This document shows positions 43,222-51,667 of a stretch of 64,000 bases of DNA, in pieces. Every line of letters begins with the position of its first letter. Position 1 is the stretch's first letter. The stretch is taken from positions 1-64,000 of the forward strand of contig DASZSV010000014.1 of the NCBI GenBank assembly GCA_035548495.1. Direction: 5' to 3'. The stretch comes from CAILZL01 sp035548495 (GTDB lineage Bacteria > Pseudomonadota > Gammaproteobacteria > Steroidobacterales > Steroidobacteraceae). Made by a program: the position numbers and the translations under genes. Below the pieces are notes generated by a model, which saw only the letters and a list, made by a program, of their open reading frames with translations, did not search any database and was not told where the DNA came from.

Positions 43222-43755
43222 ATGTCCGTGATCAATATCATTTTCAAACAGCGCCGTGCAGGTAATGTCATTGGCTTTGTGCTGTGTGCGGCATTGATTG
43301 CCTATGCCCTGTACGCGCAGTACGGATTGGGTTTTGAACCGTGTCCGTTGTGCATTTTTCAGCGTATCGCAGTGATCGTCACCGGCATTTTTTTTCTGCT
43401 GGCCGCGTTGCATCATCCCGGCAGGCGTGGAGCAATTGTCTATGGTGTGATAACCAGCATGTCGGCGCTTGCCGGAATACTGGTGGCTGCAAGACATGTA
43501 TGGATTCAGGCGCAACCGCCGGGAAGCGTTCCTGCCTGCGGTGCCACACTGGACTACATGATGAAGTACATGCCGGTCACCAAGGTGATTACCAAGGTGC
43601 TGAGCGGTTCCGGGGAATGTGCAGAAATCAACTGGCAGATGGCTGGCCTTGCCATGCCGTGGTGGGTGCTATTTGCCTGCGCTGGTTTGTTGCTGTGGGC
43701 GCTGTGGGTGAATGTCATTGCGCCCCGCGCATTCAGGCCAGCAACAATTCCATAA
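43222..43755 (+). CDS. dsbB: Disulfide bond formation protein B
   Basis: 177 residues from ATG 43222 (AGG 7 bases upstream; a TTG-started extension to 43189 is not needed). Four membrane helices. The periplasmic pair CPLC in EPCPLCIFQR transfers electrons to quinone; the second pair is Cys in VPACGATLDY and Cys in GSGECAEI. DsbB reoxidises DsbA; no dsbA is in the window. It overlaps dapE tail to tail by 23 bp. Confidence 0.94.
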   Translation: MSVINIIFKQRRAGNVIGFVLCAALIAYALYAQYGLGFEPCPLCIFQRIAVIVTGIFFLLAALHHPGRRGAIVYGVITSMSALAGILVAARHVWIQAQPPGSVPACGATLDYMMKYMPVTKVITKVLSGSGECAEINWQMAGLAMPWWVLFACAGLLLWALWVNVIAPRAFRPATIP

Positions 43756-44881
43756 TTCGTTCATACATTAACGCCAGCGTGTCGATGTCTGCAATGCGCA
43801 CGCTCTCGTTCACCTTGTGAATGGTGGCATTGATCACGCCCAGTTCAACAACACTCGCTCCAGTGGGTGCAATGAAACGTCCATCGGAAGTGCCTCCGGT
43901 AGTGGAAAGCTCAGCGGTCAAACCTGTAAATTCCTTGATCGCAGTTTGTACTGCATCAGACAACGGTCCGGGTGCGGTAAAGAAGGGCAGGCCGGAGACA
44001 AACCATTCCAGTGTGTAGTTGACTTTGTGACGGTCCAGAATTTCGGTGATGGTGGCTTGCAGCTTTTCCACGGTTTGTTCGGTTGAGAAACGGATGTTGA
44101 AGCGCGCTTTCAATTCTCCCGGAATCACATTCGGTGCGCCGGTGCCGGCACTCAGGTTGGACACCTGAAAGGTCGTGGGCTGGAAGTATTGATTGCCCTT
44201 GTCCCATTCGCGGGACGCCAGTTCAGCCAGTGCCGGCGCGAGCATGTGCACGGGATTGTCAGCAAGATGCGGATAGGCAACGTGACCTTGCACGCCATGC
44301 ACCGTGAGCTTGCCTGAGAGTGAACCGCGGCGGCCGATCTTGATGACATCACCCAGTTTGTCACTGCTGGTGGGTTCGCCGACCACACACCAGTCGATTT
44401 TTTCCGGACGTGCTTCCAGCACCTGCATCACACGGCGTGTGCCATCGACGGAAGGACCTTCTTCGTCACTGGTCAGCAGAAAAGCCAGCGTGCCTTTGTG
44501 GCCCGGATGTTTTTTGATGAAACGTTCAGTGGCGATGGTCATCGCAGCCAGGCTGCTTTTCATGTCGGCGGTGCCACGGCCGTACATCACACCATCACGA
44601 ATCACCGGTTCAAAGGGATCGGTCTGCCATTCTTCGCGCGGGCCGGTGGGCACCACATCGGTATGCCCTGCAAAACACAGCAACGGACGTCCATGACCAT
44701 GTTTGGCCCAGAGATTCGATACGGGCGGAAAATCAATCCGCTCATTGTCAAATCCAAGATTCGCAAAACGTTCACCAATGATGTCCAGACAACCCTTGTC
44801 CTCGGGACTGACAGAAGGGCGGCGGATCAATTCAGCGGTCAGTGTGACGGCGGCAGACAGCGTGGTCGTATCGGCGGACAT
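43733..44881 (-). CDS. dapE: N-succinyl-diaminopimelate desuccinylase DapE
   Basis: 382 residues, an M20-family dizinc hydrolase in lysine and peptidoglycan synthesis. CFAGHTDVVPTG has the first zinc His and Asp; YGRGTADMKSSLAAM the bridging Asp; LLTSDEEGPSVDGTR the catalytic Glu-Glu; STTGGTSDGRFI and the late His in NATIHKVNESV complete the site. Start is ATG 44881. It lies between rpsF (divergent) and dsbB (convergent). Confidence 0.96.
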   Translation of the reverse strand: MSADTTTLSAAVTLTAELIRRPSVSPEDKGCLDIIGERFANLGFDNERIDFPPVSNLWAKHGHGRPLLCFAGHTDVVPTGPREEWQTDPFEPVIRDGVMYGRGTADMKSSLAAMTIATERFIKKHPGHKGTLAFLLTSDEEGPSVDGTRRVMQVLEARPEKIDWCVVGEPTSSDKLGDVIKIGRRGSLSGKLTVHGVQGHVAYPHLADNPVHMLAPALAELASREWDKGNQYFQPTTFQVSNLSAGTGAPNVIPGELKARFNIRFSTEQTVEKLQATITEILDRHKVNYTLEWFVSGLPFFTAPGPLSDAVQTAIKEFTGLTAELSTTGGTSDGRFIAPTGASVVELGVINATIHKVNESVRIADIDTLALMYERIMELLLA

Positions 44882-44949
44882 GGTGAAATGAAATACGTGA
44901 AGCGGGCGCGTCTTATAGCGAAGAGAGTTCGAGTCGGCAAGCGAAAATC

Positions 44950-44978
44950 TTGCTTCAATAACCGTTCGCCTGTATTCT
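44950..44978 (+). promoter_or_regulatory. Promoter of the rpsF operon
   Basis: TTGCTT (44950-44955) and TATTCT (44973-44978) are separated by exactly 17 bases. A GC-rich discriminator (GCGCGCCC) follows, as expected for growth-rate-controlled ribosomal promoters. Confidence 0.65.
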
Positions 44979-45014
44979 GCGCGCCCTTCGTTCAGGACGG
45001 GCCTGGACGAGTTA

Positions 45015-45058
45015 CTCCTTACTGCACCGCTTTGCGGGCAGTTTTATCCACGGGGAGC
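45015..45058 (+). promoter_or_regulatory. Structured leader of rpsF, candidate S6:S18 binding element
   Basis: A hairpin forms from ACTGC/GCAGT (45021-45025, 45038-45042) and CCGC/GCGG (45027-45030, 45034-45037) with a bulged A and a TTT loop. CTCC at 45015 can pair with GGAG of the ribosome-binding site at 45054-45057. The CCG near the Shine-Dalgarno sequence fits the known S6:S18 autoregulation motif in outline. Confidence 0.5.
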
Positions 45059-45064
45059 ATGAAA

Positions 45065-45439
45065 ATGCGTCACTATGAAATCGTGTTTCTGGTCCATCCT
45101 GACCAGAGCGAACAGGTTCCAGCCATGCTGGAACGTTACAAGGGCATGATCACCGCGGGCGGTGGTGCTGTGCATCGTCTTGAAGACTGGGGCCGTCGTC
45201 AACTGGCATTTCCCATCAACAAGATCCACAAGGCTCATTACATTCTGCTCAACATCGAGTGCGATCAGAAAACGCTGGCTGAACTGACGGGTTCATTCCG
45301 TTTCAGCGATGCAGTGATCCGCCATCTGGTCATCAAGATGGATGCTGCAGTGACCGAGCCGTCACCGATGGCCAAGGGCGAAGAAAATGCCCGCGAAATC
45401 AGTTTTGACGATGACGACGACATGGGCATGGGGCTGTAA
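45065..45439 (+). CDS. rpsF: 30S ribosomal protein bS6
   Basis: 124 residues from ATG 45065, giving MRHYEIVFLVHPDQSEQVP as in E. coli; ATG 45059, two codons earlier, is too close to GGGGAGC. The core has RLEDWGRRQLAFPINKIHKA. The tail is acidic and ends in DDDDDMGMGL, comparable to the glutamylated tail of E. coli S6, though with Asp instead of Glu. It binds S18 on the 30S platform and leads the rpsF-rpsR-rplI-dnaB-alr cluster. Confidence 0.97.
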   Translation: MRHYEIVFLVHPDQSEQVPAMLERYKGMITAGGGAVHRLEDWGRRQLAFPINKIHKAHYILLNIECDQKTLAELTGSFRFSDAVIRHLVIKMDAAVTEPSPMAKGEENAREISFDDDDDMGMGL

Positions 45440-45480
45440 AGCTTCACCCGCGCGTTGCATAACTCATCAGGAGAATTTTC

Positions 45481-45705
45481 ATGTCACGTTTTTTCCGTCG
45501 CCGTAAATATTGCCGCTTCACTGCCGAAGGCATTGAGCACATCGATTACAAGGATCTGCCGATTCTGAAGGCATACATCACCGAAACCGGCAAGATTGTT
45601 CCCAGCCGCATCACCGGCACCAAGACTCATTACCAGCGTCAGTTGGCCACTGCTGTCAAGCGCGCCCGGTATCTGGCATTGCTGCCTTATACCGATCAAC
45701 ACTAA
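45481..45705 (+). CDS. rpsR: 30S ribosomal protein bS18
   Basis: 74 residues, complete: MSRFFRRRKYCRFTAEG, then YKDLPILKAYITETGKIVPSRITGTK (residues about 22-47, abridged) and KRARYLALLPYTDQH. AGGAG precedes the ATG by 7 bases. It forms a heterodimer with S6 and the Cys near residue 11 is conserved. Gap to rpsF is 41 bp and to rplI 33 bp. Confidence 0.98.
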   Translation: MSRFFRRRKYCRFTAEGIEHIDYKDLPILKAYITETGKIVPSRITGTKTHYQRQLATAVKRARYLALLPYTDQH

Positions 45706-45738
45706 ACGCTGTCGTTCACGCAATTCATAGGTGTCAAG

Positions 45739-46188
45739 ATGGAAATCATTTTGCTGCAAAAGGTCACCAACCTCGGCAACATTGGTGATCGTGTAAACGT
45801 AAAGTCCGGCTATGGCCGCAACTATCTTTTGCCCATGGGCAAAGCCACGCTGGCCACGGCGGATAACGTGGCCAAGTTTGAAGCACGCCGTGCCGAGCTG
45901 GAAAAACATGCACAGCAGGAACTCGCTGCCGCACAGGCGCGTGCTGTGAAGCTCGAGGGCTTCAAGCTGGCGCTGGTTGCCAAGGCCGGTAGCGAAGGCA
46001 AGTTGTTCGGATCAATCGGCAATACCGATATCGTTGAGTCACTGACCAAGGCAGGACATCCGGTAACCCGCGCCGAAGTGCGTCTGGGTGCGGGACCACT
46101 GCGTCATGTTGGCGATCACGTTGTGCAATTGCAGTTGCATGCCGACGTGCTGGTCAACCTGCCGGTGACCATCACTGCAGAAGAATAA
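45739..46188 (+). CDS. rplI: 50S ribosomal protein bL9
   Basis: 149 residues, normal length. N-terminal RNA-binding domain MEIILLQKVTNLGNIGDRV and GYGRNYLLPMGKAT, a long connecting helix (FEARRAELEKHAQQELAAAQ), and a C-terminal domain with LFGSIGNTDIVESL. It is placed third in the operon. A perfect 14-bp hairpin follows 7 bp after the stop. Confidence 0.98.
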   Translation: MEIILLQKVTNLGNIGDRVNVKSGYGRNYLLPMGKATLATADNVAKFEARRAELEKHAQQELAAAQARAVKLEGFKLALVAKAGSEGKLFGSIGNTDIVESLTKAGHPVTRAEVRLGAGPLRHVGDHVVQLQLHADVLVNLPVTITAEE

Positions 46189-46195
46189 CAATCAT

Positions 46196-46229
46196 GGCCC
46201 ATCAACTTGCTGCATCAAGTTGATGGGCC
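46196..46229 (+). terminator. Perfect 14-bp hairpin between rplI and dnaB
   Basis: GGCCCATCAACTTG (46196-46209) and CAAGTTGATGGGCC (46216-46229) pair fully around a 6-base loop. Only two T follow, so it may act as an attenuator or mRNA-stability element separating abundant ribosomal messages from dnaB, rather than as a full terminator. It ends 12 bases before the dnaB start. Confidence 0.7.
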
Positions 46230-46241
46230 TTGCTGACACAC

Positions 46242-47651
46242 GTGGCTGGCACACCAAAAAAAATCCGTGAACGCCCGCTAGTCACTCAGGTGGCCGATGG
46301 AATTCGTGTGCCACCCCATTCAGTTGAAGCAGAACAGGCCGTGTTGGGCGGCCTGATGCTGGACAACAGCACGTGGGATGCGGTCGCCGACCGTTTGACT
46401 GAACAGGATTTCTATCGTCACGATCACCAGTTGATTTTTGCAGCCATCGCCGAACTGGCGAGCCGCAGTGAACCGCTGGATGCGGTAACGGTTGCCGAGC
46501 AGCTGGAACGCATGGATCAGCTTGAAGCTGGTGGTGGTCTTGACTATCTGGCCATGTTGTCACGCGAGACACCCAGCGCTGCCAATATTCGTGCGTATGC
46601 CGACATCGTGCGCGAGCGTGCGCAATTGCGCCGCCTGATCACCGTCGGCGGCGAGATCACCTCCAACGCCTTCAATACCGAAGGGCGATCCATCAGCGAA
46701 TTGATTGATGACGCTGAACGTCGTGTGTTTGAAATTGCAGAAGCCGGCCGCAAGGCGGGTTCAGGTTTCATGCCATTGCGTGACTTGCTGGGCGACATGA
46801 TTGATCGTCTCGACATGCTGCATCAGAACCAGGGAAAGCTGACGGGTGTCAGTTCCGGCTTTACTGAACTGGATCGCATGACAGCCGGCCTGCAGGCGGG
46901 CGATTTGATTGTGGTCGCAGGCCGTCCTTCCATGGGTAAAACCAGTTTCGCACTCAACATCGGCGAGAATGCGGCATTGGGACGCAATCCCGTGCCTGTC
47001 GCGGTGTTCAGTATGGAAATGTCGCGTGAACAGCTGGGGTTGCGCATGGTGTCATCTCTGGGACGCATCAATCAGGGCAATTTGCGCACCGGCAATTTTG
47101 GCGATGAAGAATGGTCGCGCATCAACGGCGCCATCAACATGATGAAAACCGCGCCCATTTATATTGACGATACCGGTGCGCTTACGCCGACTGAAGTGCG
47201 TGCCCGCGCGCGCCGCCTCAAGCGTGAACATGGACTGGGATTGATCATCGTCGACTACTTGCAGTTGATGCAGGTGCCGGGTAATCGTGAAAATCGTGCC
47301 ACGGAAATTTCCGAGATATCGCGCTCGTTGAAAGCATTGGCAAAAGAACTTGCCGTACCGGTGATTGCCCTGTCGCAGTTGAATCGTTCGGTTGAACAAC
47401 GCACCGACAAGAAACCGGTGATGTCCGATCTGCGTGAGTCAGGCGCGATTGAACAGGACGCGGACCTGATCATGATGATCTATCGTGAAGAAGTGTATGA
47501 CCAGAACACCACGCGAAAAGGCATCGCTGACATCATCATCACCAAGCAACGCAACGGTCCCACCGGTGAAGTGCAACTGACCTTCCTTGGCGAATACACC
47601 AAGTTCGAAAACCTGGTGTCCGAGTCCTATGGTGAAGGCGTCTTCAGATAA
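46242..47651 (+). CDS. dnaB: Replicative DNA helicase DnaB
   Basis: 469 residues from GTG 46242, which gives MAGTPKKIRERP, parallel to E. coli MAGNKP; the frame is open to TTG 46230. The N-terminal domain has VPPHSVEAEQAVLGGLMLDN; the RecA-like domain has Walker A AGRPSMGKTSFAL, Walker B LIIVDYLQLM and the arginine-finger stretch ALSQLNRSVEQRTDKKP. No intein. No ribosome-binding site is evident, and the strong hairpin just upstream may limit or regulate translation. Confidence 0.97.
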   Translation: MAGTPKKIRERPLVTQVADGIRVPPHSVEAEQAVLGGLMLDNSTWDAVADRLTEQDFYRHDHQLIFAAIAELASRSEPLDAVTVAEQLERMDQLEAGGGLDYLAMLSRETPSAANIRAYADIVRERAQLRRLITVGGEITSNAFNTEGRSISELIDDAERRVFEIAEAGRKAGSGFMPLRDLLGDMIDRLDMLHQNQGKLTGVSSGFTELDRMTAGLQAGDLIVVAGRPSMGKTSFALNIGENAALGRNPVPVAVFSMEMSREQLGLRMVSSLGRINQGNLRTGNFGDEEWSRINGAINMMKTAPIYIDDTGALTPTEVRARARRLKREHGLGLIIVDYLQLMQVPGNRENRATEISEISRSLKALAKELAVPVIALSQLNRSVEQRTDKKPVMSDLRESGAIEQDADLIMMIYREEVYDQNTTRKGIADIIITKQRNGPTGEVQLTFLGEYTKFENLVSESYGEGVFR

Positions 47652-47660
47652 GAGACCGCT

Positions 47661-48770
47661 GTGACCGTTGATCTCAATCTCAGTGGCGGACCTTTTGCAG
47701 CGGTGGATCGCGCCGCGTTGCGACACAATCTGCAAGTAGTGCGTAACATCGCGCCGCAATCCAGAGTGCTGGCGGTAGTAAAAGCCAATGCCTATGGTCA
47801 TGGTCTGGTGCCGGTGGCGCAAGCATTGATTGCAGCGGATGGTTTTGGTGTTGCGCGTCTGCGCGAAGCAGTTGCCTTGCGCGAGGCCGGTATTGGACAG
47901 ACCATTGTGTTGCTGGAGGGTGTGTTTTCCCATGCCGAGTTCGACGCTGCTGCACGATTGAATTTTGAACTGGTGGTGCATTCCTTCGAACAGATTGACG
48001 CGCTGGAGACCTGGCATGGTTCGCGTCCCTTATCGGTATGGTGCAAGATTGATACGGGCATGAACCGGCTTGGATTTCGTGCTGAAGATTTTCCGGCGGC
48101 GTGGTCGCGTCTTGTTGCCTGCCGCAATGTGCAATCGAAACTGCGTGTGATGACCCATCTTGCGGACGCGGATGAACATCAGGATGCACGTACACCACAA
48201 CAGATCGCGCAGTTCAACTCACTGGTGAAGGACCTGAATGTCGAGCGCAGCATCGGCAATTCCGCCGGTACACTGGCATGGCCTGAAAGCCGCGTGGAAT
48301 GGGTTCGTCCCGGACTGATGTTGTATGGCATGTCGCCGTTTGATGATTCGGTGGCAAACGATCTGGGGTTGCAGCCTGCGATGACCTTGACCACGCCATT
48401 GATTTCGGTGCGCGATGTGAAAGCGGGCGAGAAAGTGGGTTATGGCGGCACATGGCAGGCGGCGCAGGATTCGCGTATCGGCATTGCCGCGGTTGGTTAT
48501 GGTGATGGTTATCCGCGGCACGTGCGTTCCGGTGCGCCGGTGTTGATTCGCGGACAGTCCGCGCAGATTGCAGGACGTGTATCCATGGACATGATCGCGA
48601 TTGACTTGAGCACAATGCCGCGTGCGTCGGCAGCCGCCATCATGCCCGGAGATACGGTCGTGTTGTGGGGCAAGGGCTTGCCTGCGGAAAGAGTTGCCCG
48701 GCATGCCGATACCATTCCTTACGAATTGGTATGCGGCATCAGTCAGCGCGTCGCCATGGGCTATCGGTAG
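47661..48770 (+). CDS. alr: Alanine racemase, biosynthetic
   Basis: 369 residues, PLP-dependent, D-alanine for peptidoglycan. AVVKANAYGHGLVPVA carries the PLP lysine (about residue 39); the second catalytic tyrosine is in VGYGGTWQA (about residue 260). IDTGMNRLGF and RVSMDMIAID are conserved. Start is GTG at 47661, 9 bp after the dnaB stop, so it is co-transcribed with dnaB, as is common in this clade. Confidence 0.96.
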   Translation: MTVDLNLSGGPFAAVDRAALRHNLQVVRNIAPQSRVLAVVKANAYGHGLVPVAQALIAADGFGVARLREAVALREAGIGQTIVLLEGVFSHAEFDAAARLNFELVVHSFEQIDALETWHGSRPLSVWCKIDTGMNRLGFRAEDFPAAWSRLVACRNVQSKLRVMTHLADADEHQDARTPQQIAQFNSLVKDLNVERSIGNSAGTLAWPESRVEWVRPGLMLYGMSPFDDSVANDLGLQPAMTLTTPLISVRDVKAGEKVGYGGTWQAAQDSRIGIAAVGYGDGYPRHVRSGAPVLIRGQSAQIAGRVSMDMIAIDLSTMPRASAAAIMPGDTVVLWGKGLPAERVARHADTIPYELVCGISQRVAMGYR

Positions 48771-48825
48771 CAGGCGATTGAACATCGCATTTCTGACTGA
48801 TTGCAGAACATCTGATGCCAGCTTC

Positions 48826-48854
48826 TTGATAGCCGCGAGCCCAACCAGTATTCT
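48826..48854 (+). promoter_or_regulatory. Promoter upstream of thrS
   Basis: TTGATA (48826-48831) and TATTCT (48849-48854) are 17 bases apart, 34 bases before the thrS ATG. A further TTGACA nearer the gene has no usable -10 partner before the start codon. Confidence 0.55.
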
Positions 48855-48888
48855 CGATTGATCATTCGTTGACAGTCTATTAACAGCA

Positions 48889-50829
48889 ATGCCCATCATC
48901 ACTTTACCTGACGGTTCCAAACGCGAATATCCTCATCCAGTTACAGTGGCGGAGGTGGCTGCGAGTATTGGTGCGGGGTTGGCGAAGGCAACCGTAGCCG
49001 GCAAGGTGGATGGCAAGCTGGTCGATGCCTGCGATGTCATCAATAACGATGCAACGCTGCAGATCATTACCCCGAAGGATCCGGAAGGAGTGGAGATCAT
49101 CCGTCATTCCTTCGCGCATCTGCTGGGTCATGCGTTAAAGCAGTTGTATCCGGCCGCGAAAATGGTGATCGGCCCGGTGATTGAAGACGGCTTTTACTAT
49201 GACATCGCCTACGAGCGGCCGTTTACGCCGGCAGACATGGAAGCCATAGAAACGCGCATGCGTGAACTGGTGGCCAAGGACTATGACGTTATCAAGAAGA
49301 TGACGCCGCGCGAGGAAGTGATCCAGATTTTCAAGTCGCGCGGTGAAGACTACAAGTTGCGTCTCGTCGATGACATGCCCGATGAGAAGGCGATGGGCAT
49401 GTATCACCACGAAGAGTACGTGGACATGTGCCGCGGTCCGCATGTGCCGAACACGCGTTTTCTGCGCGCGTTCAAATTGACCAAACTGGCCGGCGCTTAT
49501 TGGCGCGGCGACTCACGCAACGAAATGCTTCAGCGCATTTATGGCACCGCATGGGCGGACGAGAAAAGTCTTAAAGCCTATCTCACTCGCATGGAAGAAG
49601 CCGAGAAACGGGATCATCGCAAGGTGGGCAAGGCGCTCGATCTGTTCCATATGCAGGAAGAAGCGCCCGGCATGGTGTTCTGGCATGAACGCGGCTGGCG
49701 TGTGTATCAGGTGATTACCCAGTACATGAGTGATATATGGCGTAACAACGGTTATCGCGAGATTCGCACGCCGCAACTGGTGGATCGTTCGCTATGGGAA
49801 AAGTCAGGTCATTGGGCGAATTTTCACGCCGATATGTTCGTCACTGAATCCGAGAAGCGGTTGTTTGCGGTGAAACCGATGAACTGTCCCTGCCACATTC
49901 AGGTGTACAACCAGGGCGTAAAGAGTTATCGCGATCTGCCATACCGGCTCGCTGAGTTTGGTTCCTGTCACCGTAATGAAGCGTCGGGTGCATTGCATGG
50001 ATTGATGCGAGTGCGCGGCTTCGTGCAGGACGACGCGCATATTTTTTGTACCGAAGACCAGATTCAGGACGAAGCAATCGCATTTATTGATTTGCTGCAC
50101 AAAGTGTATGACGACTTTGGCTTTAAGGAAGTCATCTACAAGCTGGCGACGCGCCCGAAGGATCGCATTGGTTCCGATGAGGTGTGGGACAAGGCCGAAA
50201 GTGCGCTGGCAAAGGCGCTGGATCATCGCAATCTGCCGTGGAGTGAAAAGCCCGGCGAAGGTGCGTTCTACGGGCCGAAAATCGAGTTTACGTTAAAAGA
50301 CTCCATTGGCCGGTTCTGGCAATGCGGCACTATTCAAGTCGATTTCTCCATGCCGGGACGATTGGGTGCGGAGTATGTGGCCAGCGACGGCAGCAAGCAG
50401 GTGCCGGTGATGTTACATCGAGCCATCTTCGGTTCATTGGAGCGTTTTCTGGGTATTTTGATTGAAGAACATGCTGGCGCATTCCCCGTCTGGCTGGCGC
50501 CAGTGCAGGCGGTACTGATGAGTATTACCGATGCGCAGGCCGAATACGTCACCAAAGCGGCCGAAATACTGAGAAATCAGGGGCTTCGAGTTGAAACAGA
50601 CTTGCGCAATGAAAAAGTGGGCTTTAAGATTCGCGAACACACACTGCAACGCGTCCCGTACTTGCTTGTAGCAGGCGAACGCGAGGCAGGATCAAACTCT
50701 CTGGCCGTGCGCACGCGCAGTGGCAAAGATTTTGGGGCAATGCCGGTCGAGGTGATTGCTCAAAAACTTGCCGACGAAGTCGCGAGCCGCGGCCGGATTG
50801 TTTTGGGTCAACCTAAATTAGAGGATTAG
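48889..50829 (+). CDS. thrS: Threonine-tRNA ligase
   Basis: 646 residues, full length. TGS domain at residues 1-62 (ITLPDGSKREYPHPVTV), editing domain with HSFAHLLGHALKQLYP and the zinc-like motif ending YVDMCRGPHVP, class II catalytic core with motif 2 GSCHRNEASGALHGLMRVRGF (abridged, about 363-383) and motif 3 HRAIFGSLERFLGILIEEH, and an anticodon-binding C-terminus. The short 60-base leader after the promoter does not show an obvious tRNA-like operator. infC follows at once. Confidence 0.97.
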   Translation: MPIITLPDGSKREYPHPVTVAEVAASIGAGLAKATVAGKVDGKLVDACDVINNDATLQIITPKDPEGVEIIRHSFAHLLGHALKQLYPAAKMVIGPVIEDGFYYDIAYERPFTPADMEAIETRMRELVAKDYDVIKKMTPREEVIQIFKSRGEDYKLRLVDDMPDEKAMGMYHHEEYVDMCRGPHVPNTRFLRAFKLTKLAGAYWRGDSRNEMLQRIYGTAWADEKSLKAYLTRMEEAEKRDHRKVGKALDLFHMQEEAPGMVFWHERGWRVYQVITQYMSDIWRNNGYREIRTPQLVDRSLWEKSGHWANFHADMFVTESEKRLFAVKPMNCPCHIQVYNQGVKSYRDLPYRLAEFGSCHRNEASGALHGLMRVRGFVQDDAHIFCTEDQIQDEAIAFIDLLHKVYDDFGFKEVIYKLATRPKDRIGSDEVWDKAESALAKALDHRNLPWSEKPGEGAFYGPKIEFTLKDSIGRFWQCGTIQVDFSMPGRLGAEYVASDGSKQVPVMLHRAIFGSLERFLGILIEEHAGAFPVWLAPVQAVLMSITDAQAEYVTKAAEILRNQGLRVETDLRNEKVGFKIREHTLQRVPYLLVAGEREAGSNSLAVRTRSGKDFGAMPVEVIAQKLADEVASRGRIVLGQPKLED

Positions 50830-50833
50830 ACGC

Positions 50834-51358
50834 ATCGCTGCTCCAACTACCAAACGCGTAAGACGCAATGAGGAAATCAATGCGCCACGGTTACGCATCA
50901 TTGACGCGGAAGGCAACCAGGCTGGTGTTTTAAGTCGGTTCGAGGCCATGAAGATGGCCGAAGAAGCAGGGCTGGACTTGGTGGAGATTTCTCCAACCGC
51001 AGATCCGCCGGTGTGCCGCATCATGGATTTCGGCAAGTTCTTGTTTGAAGCAAACAAGAAGGCGCATGCAGCGAAGCGCAAGCAAAAGCAGATTCAAATC
51101 AAGGAAATCAAGTTTCGTCCCGGTACGGAGGAAGGCGATTATCAGATCAAACTGAAAAGTCTGATTCGCTTTTTGACGGAGGGGGACAAGGCCAAGGTAG
51201 TGTTACGCTTCCGCGGCCGCGAAATGGCGCACCAGGAGATTGGTCGAGAGCTTCTTGAACGGGTACAGCAAGACTTGTCGCAGATCGGTACAGTCGAGCA
51301 GTTCCCGGTGATGGAAGGTCGTCAACTGGTCATGCTGGTCGGGCCAAAAAAGAAGTGA
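50834..51358 (+). CDS. infC: Translation initiation factor IF-3 with non-AUG start
   Basis: 174 residues when started at ATC 50834, giving (M)IAAPTTKRVRRNEEINAPRL. The frame has no ATG before 50948, which would remove the conserved N-terminal domain. GAGG at 50821-50824 is 9 bases before ATC 50834; ATT 50825 is the alternative but abuts GAGG. The protein has SRFEAMKMAEEAGLDLVEI, DPPVCRIMDFGKFLFE and the C-terminal KVVLRFRGREMAHQE. An AUU/AUC start is the known device by which IF-3 represses its own synthesis. It directly follows the thrS stop. Confidence 0.93.
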   Translation: MAAPTTKRVRRNEEINAPRLRIIDAEGNQAGVLSRFEAMKMAEEAGLDLVEISPTADPPVCRIMDFGKFLFEANKKAHAAKRKQKQIQIKEIKFRPGTEEGDYQIKLKSLIRFLTEGDKAKVVLRFRGREMAHQEIGRELLERVQQDLSQIGTVEQFPVMEGRQLVMLVGPKKK

Positions 51359-51404
51359 GCACTGGCAAGCACGTTCGCGTGTGAGCAGGTGTCCCGCCTT
51401 ACGA

Positions 51405-51426
51405 CCCTTGTCTTGAAAGACAGGGG
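51405..51426 (+). promoter_or_regulatory. Hairpin in the infC-rpmI spacer, candidate L20 control site
   Basis: CCCTTGTCT (51405-51413) pairs with AGACAGGGG (51418-51426) through nine pairs, one G-U, with a TGAA loop. It lies 32 bases before rpmI. In E. coli L20 represses rpmI-rplT through structures near this place; homology of this hairpin is untested. Confidence 0.4.
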
Positions 51427-51458
51427 ATTTAACAGGCTAAACAAGTTGAGGAAATGTA

Positions 51459-51653
51459 ATGCCCAAGTTGAAAACCAACCGGGCAGCGGCGAAGCGTTTT
51501 CGCGCCACTGCCAACGGGTTCAAGCGAGCCCAGTCCCATCGTCGTCATATCCTGACGAAGAAACCCAGCAAGCGTAAGCGTCAACTGCGCAGCCCCAGCA
51601 TGGTGGCCAAGCAGGACGTTCATCGTCTCGATCAATTAATGCCACACGTATAA
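51459..51653 (+). CDS. rpmI: 50S ribosomal protein bL35
   Basis: 64 residues: MPKLKTNRAAAKRFRATANG, RAQSHRRHILTKKPSKRKRQLR (residues about 24-45, abridged) and a short tail. Highly basic and of normal length. GAGG precedes the ATG. It is followed by rplT after 14 bp. Confidence 0.98.
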   Translation: MPKLKTNRAAAKRFRATANGFKRAQSHRRHILTKKPSKRKRQLRSPSMVAKQDVHRLDQLMPHV

Positions 51654-51667
51654 GCCGGAGGTAACAC

